A DNA stretch of 5,954 nt. It comes from Candidatus Sulfopaludibacter sp. SbA3 (GTDB lineage: Bacteria > Acidobacteriota > Terriglobia > 20CM-2-55-15). The DNA is taken from contig CAMAWS010000231.1 in NCBI GenBank assembly GCA_945861845.1, forward strand, positions 1-5,954. The letters are read 5' to 3'. Shown here piece by piece: positions 1-4,759 of this stretch; position 1 is the first letter of the stretch; each line of letters opens with the position of its first letter. A program made the translations under genes and the position numbers. The notes below the pieces were generated by a model that did not search any database, was not told where the DNA came from, and was given only the letters and a program-made list of their open reading frames with translations.

Positions 1-579
1 TATCGGAATGCCGTGATGTTTCGCGGCGATGAGCATGTCCAGCTCGAATTCATAGCCGCCGGATTGAATTCTCAGCAGCGTTGGCAGGAACTCCATGGGG
101 ATTGCCCGGAGTCCCGTCTGCGTATCCGTGAGCCGCTGTCCAACGACTAATCGCACAAGCGTCCTGGTGAGCCGGTTCCCGAATCGGCTCTTCCATGGGA
201 CACTCCGTTGATCGAATTGGCGGCTTCCCAGAATCAGGCATCTTGAATTCCTGGTGAGATGCTCGGCGGCATCAAGAATGTCGCCGGCCTCATGCTGACC
301 GTCCGCATCCGCTGTCACAACGCCGAGATGCCGGGGCGTGTCGCACACCACATGATTGATGCCCGTTTTGAGCGCGGCTCCCTTGCCTAAATTCACTCCG
401 TGCCGCAGCAAGGTTACGCGGTCCTGGCGCCGGACTTCCTCAAAGAGCTGTTGGTATTTCGGTCCGCTGCCGTCGTCAATAACAACGATCGATTCAATGG
501 GAGTTTTTACGAGTTCGCGGATCAGGTCGACCAGCGCCCGGCCGGGCTTGTAGGCTGGGATCACAACGGCCACTTGCAT
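1..579 (-). CDS. Family 2 glycosyltransferase (DPM1/polyprenyl-phosphate glycosyltransferase type), 3' end missing
   Basis: The minus-strand frame is open from an ATG at 579 to the left edge: 193 residues and no stop. Seen: an N-terminal VAVVIPAYKPG strand, IDDGSG at residues 34-39 (nucleotide-sugar binding), NLGKG at 63-67, the metal-binding TADADGQH at 89-96, GSR at 118-120, and LTDTQTGLRAIP at about 150-161. This order is the GT-A fold of GT2 enzymes resembling dolichyl-phosphate mannose synthase, which move a sugar from a nucleotide donor to a polyprenyl phosphate or other membrane acceptor at the cytoplasmic face. The real acceptor cannot be told. The start is bounded by an in-frame TAG five codons upstream. 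No Shine-Dalgarno is visible; a TAGACT hexamer lies 9 nt before the ATG. The family is usually about 230-330 residues, so a C-terminal part, possibly with membrane helices, lies outside the window. It is transcribed away from the ABC genes. Confidence 0.9.
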   Translation of the reverse strand, partial: MQVAVVIPAYKPGRALVDLIRELVKTPIESIVVIDDGSGPKYQQLFEEVRRQDRVTLLRHGVNLGKGAALKTGINHVVCDTPRHLGVVTADADGQHEAGDILDAAEHLTRNSRCLILGSRQFDQRSVPWKSRFGNRLTRTLVRLVVGQRLTDTQTGLRAIPMEFLPTLLRIQSGGYEFELDMLIAAKHHGIPI

Positions 580-683
580 GCGCCGGCTAGTCTACCATGC
601 ACGTCTCCGGATCTTCGCCCAGCTCCGCCACCAGCCCGGGTAAGGTTCGCCGTTCTTCTGCGGTCTTGTACTACACTCTCTCA
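580..683. promoter_or_regulatory. Divergent intergenic region with candidate -10 elements
   Basis: These 104 nt separate the two outward-reading starts and should hold both promoters. Leftward, TAGACT (minus strand, 594-589) lies 9 nt before the glycosyltransferase ATG. Rightward, TACACT (672-677) lies 6 nt before the ABC ATPase ATG. Each resembles TATAAT at four of six positions, and neither has a convincing -35 hexamer at 16-18 nt. Their nearness to the starts would give leaderless or nearly leaderless transcripts, which fits the lack of a Shine-Dalgarno before either gene. No clear operator palindrome is seen beyond a CCCGGG. Weak evidence, position-based. Confidence 0.3.
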
Positions 684-1502
684 ATGAATGTCGCCGGTGT
701 CTCTCTCGATCCTGTAATTCGAGTGGACGGCCTCACCAAACGCTTTGGTCAGTTCGCGGCTGTCGACAATGTTTCGCTGAGTGTCAGTCCAGGGGAGATT
801 TTCGGGCTCATTGGTCCCAATGGCGCCGGCAAGAGCACGCTGATCAAGATGCTGACCACTCTTGTGGCCCCCACCGAGGGTCACGCGCGGGTTGCGGGTT
901 TCAGCATTCAGGACCAGGCGCCATCGGTTCGACGCCGCATCGGCTACATTCCCCAGCTGCTCTCGGCAGATGGCGCCCTCACCGGTTACGAAAACCTTCT
1001 TCTGTCGGCGCGGCTCTACGGAATTCCGCGAACGGAACGCGACGCGAAGATTCGCGAGGGACTCGCCCTGATGGGGCTCGAACAGGAGGCCTCCGTCCTG
1101 GTTCAGCGCTATTCGGGAGGCATGATTCGCCGCCTTGAGATTGCCCAGGGAATGATGCACAGGCCGGCGGTCCTTTTCATGGATGAGCCTACCGTCGGAT
1201 TGGATCCTGCTGCCCGCCGCGCAGTATGGAATTACGTCCTTGAAGCGCGCCGGACAATGCACGCAACCGTATTTCTCACCACGCATTACATGGAAGAGGC
1301 CGAGGAGCTGTGCGATCGAATCGCACTGATTCATCGTGGCCAGGTTCAACAGGTCGGGACGCCTTCCGAATTGATTGAGCCGTTGGGGCCGGAGGCAACG
1401 CTGGAAGACGTATTCACCAGCCTCACCGGAAGTGAAATGGATTCAGGAGGAGACTATCGTGAGGTCCAGCGAACACGTCGAAGCATCCGGCAGCGCGGCT
1501 GA
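684..1502 (+). CDS. ABC-2 exporter ATP-binding protein (DrrA/CcmA-like)
   Basis: The 272-residue cytoplasmic ATPase powers the permease encoded directly downstream. All nucleotide-binding motifs are intact: Walker A GPNGAGKST at 44-52, Q-loop glutamine Q91 (GYIPQ), signature YSGGM at 143-147, Walker B VLFMDE at 163-168, D-loop GLDP at 172-175 and switch histidine H201 (TTHYMEEAE). The stretch MIRRLEIAQGMMHRPAVLFM and the closing TLEDVFTSLTG are typical of DrrA/NodI-type exporters of drugs, lipids or glycans; the substrate is unknown. The ATG at 684 is preferred because homology starts at about residue 11. An upstream in-frame ATG at 597 would add 29 residues of low-complexity sequence and lie within 18 nt of the divergent start. 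No Shine-Dalgarno is visible. The last residues, after TLEDVFTSLTG, form a charged tail encoded in the overlap with the permease. A role in alcohol/PQQ metabolism is possible from context only. Confidence 0.93.
   Translation: MNVAGVSLDPVIRVDGLTKRFGQFAAVDNVSLSVSPGEIFGLIGPNGAGKSTLIKMLTTLVAPTEGHARVAGFSIQDQAPSVRRRIGYIPQLLSADGALTGYENLLLSARLYGIPRTERDAKIREGLALMGLEQEASVLVQRYSGGMIRRLEIAQGMMHRPAVLFMDEPTVGLDPAARRAVWNYVLEARRTMHATVFLTTHYMEEAEELCDRIALIHRGQVQQVGTPSELIEPLGPEATLEDVFTSLTGSEMDSGGDYREVQRTRRSIRQRG
1445..1450 (+). promoter_or_regulatory. Shine-Dalgarno deciding the permease GTG start
   Basis: A perfect AGGAGG sits inside the ATPase gene, 8 nt before GTG at 1459. It fixes the permease start within a longer open frame that would otherwise allow an ATG at 1375 with a much longer overlap. 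Confidence 0.85.
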
Positions 1503-2265
1503 ATTCCTGACCCAGGTATATGCGGTGGCCGATGCGGAGTTTCACAAGCTTCGGCATGACCCCCTGGAGTTGCTCATGCGGGCGGCGCAACCGCTGCTCT
1601 GGCTTCTGATCTTCGGCAACGTCATGGCGCAGGTCCGGGGCCTGACCGCCGGCTCGATGAGTTATCTTGATTTCCTTGCGCCCGGGATCCTCGCACAGAG
1701 CATTCTGTTCGCGGCCATCTTTTACGGCATCTCTGCAATCTGGGAAAGAGACCTGGGCGTCGTACACCGATACCTTGTCAGTCCCGCATCCCGATCCGCC
1801 ATCATTATGGGGAAGCAGATATCGGCAAGTATCCGTGGCCTCGCCCAGGCGCTGATCATCTATTCCATTTCAGCCGTCATGAGACTCAGCGTGGATTTCA
1901 ATCCGCTGAAAATCGTGGGCGTGATTGTTTTTATCGCGCTCGGCTCCGCGTTGTTTTCAACCCTGTCCCTGATCATTGCGTGCATCGTCAGGACGCGGGA
2001 AAGATTCATGGGCATTGGCCAGGTGCTTACAATGCCGATCTTCTTCGCCAGCAACGCCATTTATCCTTTGGACATAATGCCCAGCTGGCTCAGGGCACTC
2101 GCCATGATCAATCCTTTGACGTACGAGGTCGATGCACTTCGTATGCTGATGATGAAGACAGAGGTGAGTCCCGGAGCGCTGCTCGTGGACTTCCTCGTCC
2201 TGTTTGGGGTGTCAGCCCTGCTTCTCGCAATCGCCACGCGTCTTTACCCTCGAATGGCTGCTTGA
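1459..2265 (+). CDS. ABC-2 type exporter permease
   Basis: This 268-residue inner-membrane protein should form the transport channel with the preceding ATPase. Six hydrophobic segments are visible at about residues 42-60, 71-94, 121-141, 152-177, 184-203 and 240-259, the usual ABC-2 topology and length. The conserved family features are present: an N-terminal amphipathic stretch (AEFHKLRHDP), PLLWLLIFG in helix 1, the cytoplasmic loop ERDLGVVHRYLVSPASR (about 96-112) that contacts the ATPase, and ASNAIYPLDIMPSWLRALA followed by NPLTYEVDALR before the last helix. The start is GTG at 1459, chosen for the AGGAGG 8 nt upstream. The gene therefore begins 44 nt inside the ATPase gene in another frame, which suggests translational coupling and fixed stoichiometry. 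DrrB/NodJ-like exporters are the closest known class. Substrate unknown; PedC/LutF-type permeases linked to PQQ enzymes are an alternative reading by context. Confidence 0.92.
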   Translation: MRSSEHVEASGSAAEFLTQVYAVADAEFHKLRHDPLELLMRAAQPLLWLLIFGNVMAQVRGLTAGSMSYLDFLAPGILAQSILFAAIFYGISAIWERDLGVVHRYLVSPASRSAIIMGKQISASIRGLAQALIIYSISAVMRLSVDFNPLKIVGVIVFIALGSALFSTLSLIIACIVRTRERFMGIGQVLTMPIFFASNAIYPLDIMPSWLRALAMINPLTYEVDALRMLMMKTEVSPGALLVDFLVLFGVSALLLAIATRLYPRMAA

Positions 2266-2275
2266 GTTCCATTTC

Positions 2276-2305
2276 TTTGCACGCAGGTCCATTCAGGGGT
2301 AGATT
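2276..2305 (+). promoter_or_regulatory. Candidate promoter for the Rieske-PQQ dehydrogenase pair
   Basis: TTTGCA (2276-2281) and TAGATT (2300-2305) match the -35 and -10 consensus at four of six positions each and are spaced 18 nt apart. A start site near 2312 would leave only a few nucleotides before ATG 2317, consistent with the lack of a well-placed Shine-Dalgarno (AGGGG at 2295-2299 is too far away). The gap from the permease stop is only 51 nt and holds no terminator, so read-through from the ABC operon is equally possible. Confidence 0.25.
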
Positions 2306-2316
2306 ACCTGTTCCTT

Positions 2317-2880
2317 ATGGATCGATTCGGACGGCGCACTCTACTAAAGGCAGGCCTTGGTGTGGGAGTCGGGCTGGGTCTCAAACCCGAGCTCGCTTTG
2401 TGCCAGGACAATCCTGCGTCATCCCGGCCAGGAGAAGGCGACCTGCTTGTGAAGGCCGGCGACGCGATGAAGAATCCGCTGGGCCCCGGCGATATTCGTG
2501 AGGGCGCGCGGCCGATCCTGGCGTGGGCCATGGATCCGGCGGACGGAACAGTGCGCAGCGGCTCGCGCCTGAATCAAGTGCTTCTTGTCCGGCTTGACCA
2601 GGAAGAACTCAGCCCCGAGACACGGCTGCGCGCTGTAGAAGGCATTGTTGCCTACACTGCTATTTGCACGCATACAGGCTGCGAAGTGGACGACTGGCTC
2701 CCTCCGGAGCAACTGCTGCATTGCCCCTGTCATGGTTCCAGGTTTGATCCCCGTGATAGCGGCAAGGTAGTTGATGGCGAAGCGCCGAGGGCGCTGCCGG
2801 CATTGCCGCTCAAGCTCGATAACGGCCGGCTTGTGGTCGGTGGTTCATTTACAGCACGCGTCGGTTTTCAGACTGCTTAA
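2317..2880 (+). CDS. Tat-exported Rieske [2Fe-2S] protein, putative electron carrier
   Basis: This 187-residue protein has a twin-arginine signal (GRRTLLKAG, residues 5-13), followed by a short Gly/Leu/Val stretch (12-22). It should therefore be folded with its cluster and exported. The Rieske cluster motifs are complete: CTHTGC at 117-122 and CPCHGS at 136-141. Inferred ligands are C117, H119, C136 and H139, with C122 and C138 forming the disulfide typical of high-potential bc1/b6f-type Rieske proteins. F143 stands where bc1 enzymes have a Tyr that raises the potential. The family is annotated generically as ubiquinol-cytochrome c reductase iron-sulfur subunit, but no cytochrome b or c1 gene is nearby. 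The hydrophobic segment is also too short for the usual membrane anchor. Lying 18 nt before the PQQ dehydrogenase, it probably receives electrons from it (inference). C29 in LALC could be an imperfect lipobox. No strong ribosome site is visible. Confidence 0.92.
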   Translation: MDRFGRRTLLKAGLGVGVGLGLKPELALCQDNPASSRPGEGDLLVKAGDAMKNPLGPGDIREGARPILAWAMDPADGTVRSGSRLNQVLLVRLDQEELSPETRLRAVEGIVAYTAICTHTGCEVDDWLPPEQLLHCPCHGSRFDPRDSGKVVDGEAPRALPALPLKLDNGRLVVGGSFTARVGFQTA

Positions 2881-2886
2881 AACCAG

Positions 2887-2892
2887 AGGAGG
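2887..2892 (+). promoter_or_regulatory. Shine-Dalgarno of the PQQ dehydrogenase
   Basis: A perfect AGGAGG lies 6 nt before ATG 2899 and only 6 nt after the Rieske stop codon. It supports both the chosen start and co-transcription of the two genes. Confidence 0.85.
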
Positions 2893-2898
2893 CACATC

Positions 2899-4641
2899 AT
2901 GTCGTTGTCGAAGGCTGTCTTCGCGCTCTTGTTGATTGCCGGACCGGTGTCCGCCCAACAACCGCAGCCCGCGCCCGCTCCCCCGGTTCCGGCGGCGCTG
3001 CGAAACTACAAACCCGTTACCGCCGACCGGCTGAAGAATCCAGAACCCGGTGATTGGCTGATGATCCGCCGGACATATAACGGGTGGGGTTACAGCCCGC
3101 TCGATCAGATCCGTTCAAACAACGTGAACCGGCTGCAGCCGGTGTGGGTTTTGTCAACCGGCCAGACCAGCGGTCACGAGGCGCCACCGATCGTAAACAA
3201 CGGCGTTATGTTTGTAGCGACTCCGGGCAACCAGGTGATTGCGATCGATGCCAGAAGCGGCAGCGTTCTCTGGCGCTACAGGAAGGAACTGCCAGAGGAC
3301 GCCGTTGTGCTCCACCGAACAAGCCGCGGCGTTGCAGTGTATGGCGACAAGGTTTTCTTCGCCGCCGGTGACGCGATACTCGTCGCCATTGACGCGAGGA
3401 CGGGAAAGGAAGTCTGGACGGCCAAGGTCGAGGAGAACAAGAACGGATACTACCTGACGATGGCGCCGCTCGTCGCCGATGGCAAGGTGATGGTCGGCAT
3501 CTCGGGAGGTGAACTTGGAACGCGCGGCTTCGTCGCTGCCTACAACGTCGATACGGGCCGCGAGGTGTGGAAAGCCTTTACAGTTCCGGCGCCCGGGGAA
3601 CCCGGCAGCGAAACCTGGCCGGCTGGCGGCGACGAGTGGAAAACGGGAGGCGCCGCCACGTGGGTCACCGGAAATTACGATCCCGAAACCAATCTTGTGT
3701 ACTGGGGGACAGGCAACGGCGGTCCGTGGATGGGAGACCAGAGGCCAGGAGACAACCTCTATACCGCGTCCACGGTCGCGATTGATGCCGCGACGGGCCA
3801 GATCAAGGGACACCATCAGTATCATCCCAACGACTCGTGGGACTGGGACGAAGTGTCGCCCCCAATCCTCGTGGACTACCGGCGAAACGGAAGGATGATC
3901 AAGGGGCTGATCAACGTCGCACGCAATGGCTACCTGTGGTTTCTGGAGCGCTCGAACGGCAAGATCAATTTCATCGAAGGCAAGCCATACGTGAAACAGA
4001 ACGTGTTCAAGAGCCTGGACCCGCTGACCGGCCGTCCGGATGTGGATCCCAATCGCAAGCCTGGCACCGGCAAGCTGGCGGATCACTGCCCATCGCTCTG
4101 GGGAGGCAAGAACTGGCCGCCGGTCGCATTCAGCCCGGAGACCCGGCTGCTCTACATTCCGGCCAATGAAAATACGTGCGGAACATCCACCGGACGGGAA
4201 GTGGAATACATGCCCGGGCGCAGCTTTACAGGCGCAACCACCGGTTTCTACCTTGCTGCGGGCGCCGACCATATCGGAGAAATTCAGGCGTGGAATGTCG
4301 ATACCGGCCAGCGGGTGTGGACGCACAGTTTTGCGAAGTCGCCGAACTGGGGCCCGATGCTCGCTACGAGCGGTGGCCTCGTGTTCAGTGGCGGGACCAA
4401 TGACCGTATGTTCCGTGCTTTGGATGCCTCGAGCGGGAAGGTGCTGTGGGAGTTTCCCACCAACTCCGGCGTCATCGGTCAACCCACATCTTTCATGATC
4501 GACGGCAAACAGTACATTGCCGTGCAGTCCGGTTGGGGTGTGGATTCGCGGGGCATGCAGGCCCGGTTGAATCTGATATCGCCGGGCGAATATCCCGAGG
4601 TGCCCGAAGGCGGCGCGGTCTGGGTATTCGCGGTGAAGTAG
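2899..4641 (+). CDS. Periplasmic PQQ-dependent alcohol dehydrogenase, lanthanide-type signature, no heme domain
   Basis: This 580-residue enzyme should oxidise an alcohol or aldehyde in the periplasm using pyrroloquinoline quinone. A Sec signal peptide (about 1-19, VSA before QQ) is followed by a Pro/Ala/Gln-rich linker and an eight-bladed propeller. Propeller tryptophan-docking repeats of the A-x-D-x-x-[TS]-G-x-x-x-W type end at W125, W173, W224, W474 and W517. Family residues are inferred by alignment from memory with methanol dehydrogenase: metal ligands E205 (GGELG) and N273 (GTGNGG), PQQ-stacking W255, catalytic D315, R342, and the C397-C427 pair matching a structural disulfide. D317, two after the catalytic Asp (DSWDWD), is the extra lanthanide ligand of XoxF, ExaF and PedH. 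Calcium enzymes have Ala, Ser or Thr there. The usual vicinal Cys-Cys is replaced by V137-L138. No CxxCH is present, so electrons must go to a separate carrier. The length fits the methanol/ethanol family; the substrate is open. Confidence 0.93.
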   Translation: MSLSKAVFALLLIAGPVSAQQPQPAPAPPVPAALRNYKPVTADRLKNPEPGDWLMIRRTYNGWGYSPLDQIRSNNVNRLQPVWVLSTGQTSGHEAPPIVNNGVMFVATPGNQVIAIDARSGSVLWRYRKELPEDAVVLHRTSRGVAVYGDKVFFAAGDAILVAIDARTGKEVWTAKVEENKNGYYLTMAPLVADGKVMVGISGGELGTRGFVAAYNVDTGREVWKAFTVPAPGEPGSETWPAGGDEWKTGGAATWVTGNYDPETNLVYWGTGNGGPWMGDQRPGDNLYTASTVAIDAATGQIKGHHQYHPNDSWDWDEVSPPILVDYRRNGRMIKGLINVARNGYLWFLERSNGKINFIEGKPYVKQNVFKSLDPLTGRPDVDPNRKPGTGKLADHCPSLWGGKNWPPVAFSPETRLLYIPANENTCGTSTGREVEYMPGRSFTGATTGFYLAAGADHIGEIQAWNVDTGQRVWTHSFAKSPNWGPMLATSGGLVFSGGTNDRMFRALDASSGKVLWEFPTNSGVIGQPTSFMIDGKQYIAVQSGWGVDSRGMQARLNLISPGEYPEVPEGGAVWVFAVK

Positions 4642-4652
4642 CTCCGCGAATA
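4625..4652 (+). terminator. Stem-loop straddling the PQQ dehydrogenase stop codon
   Basis: TATTCGCGG (4625-4633) and CCGCGAATA (4644-4652) are perfect 9-bp inverted repeats around a 10-nt loop that contains the TAG stop. The stem can extend by two G-U pairs and a G-C (4622-4624 with 4653-4655). No U-tract follows, so a classical intrinsic terminator is not certain. It could instead be a 3'-end stabiliser, a Rho-related or attenuating structure, or a DNA palindrome bound by a regulator of frc. Confidence 0.5.
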
Positions 4653-4759
4653 TTCAAAGTGGCACAGAATGCGTCCCTTCGAGGTTAGAATTGGCGCCCG
4701 CGCCGCATCGGTGCGACTGAGATTGGCAACTGCAACACAGCTCGAAGAAGAGGTTAATT
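4642..4759 (+). promoter_or_regulatory. Intergenic leader of frc with candidate -10
   Basis: The 118-nt gap is the longest on the plus strand. After the hairpin, TAGAAT at 4686-4691 matches TATAAT at five of six positions, but no good -35 is found at 16-18 nt. A start near 4698 would leave a leader of about 60 nt ending in a good ribosome site. No riboswitch or strong operator is recognised. Confidence 0.3.
4749..4753 (+). promoter_or_regulatory. Shine-Dalgarno of frc
   Basis: AGAGG, inside the purine run AAGAAGAGG, lies 6 nt before ATG 4760. It supports this start, which also gives the N-terminus expected for Frc. Confidence 0.75.

Noticed and set aside
50..241. A short minus-strand frame inside the glycosyltransferase, considered as a sign of a frameshift
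   Set aside because: The glycosyltransferase frame is continuous from 579 to the edge with all motifs in one frame, so no frameshift is needed.
597..683. An upstream ATG extending the ABC ATPase by 29 residues
   Set aside because: The added residues are Ser/Pro-rich and unlike the family, the ATG has no ribosome site, and it crowds the divergent glycosyltransferase start.
681..1349. A 222-codon minus-strand open frame opposite the ABC ATPase
   Set aside because: It lies opposite intact Walker and signature motifs and shows no domain of its own.
1375..1458. An ATG at 1375 as the permease start
   Set aside because: It would lengthen the overlap to 128 nt and lacks a Shine-Dalgarno, while GTG 1459 has a perfect one.
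1980..2501. A plus-strand open frame bridging the permease and Rieske genes
   Set aside because: It is out of frame with both real genes and encodes Arg/Ser-rich sequence with no domain.
3154..4482. A 442-codon open frame on the minus strand opposite the PQQ dehydrogenase
   Set aside because: It is fully antisense to a gene with clear family motifs. Its translation is rich in Arg, His and Val with no recognisable domain. Long antisense frames arise easily in GC-rich coding DNA.
4692..4707. A sigma-54-like GG...GC element upstream of frc
   Set aside because: GG and GC are correctly spaced, but the expected TT before GC is CC and the segment is simply GC-rich. TGGCAC at 4660 has the wrong spacing to the next GC.
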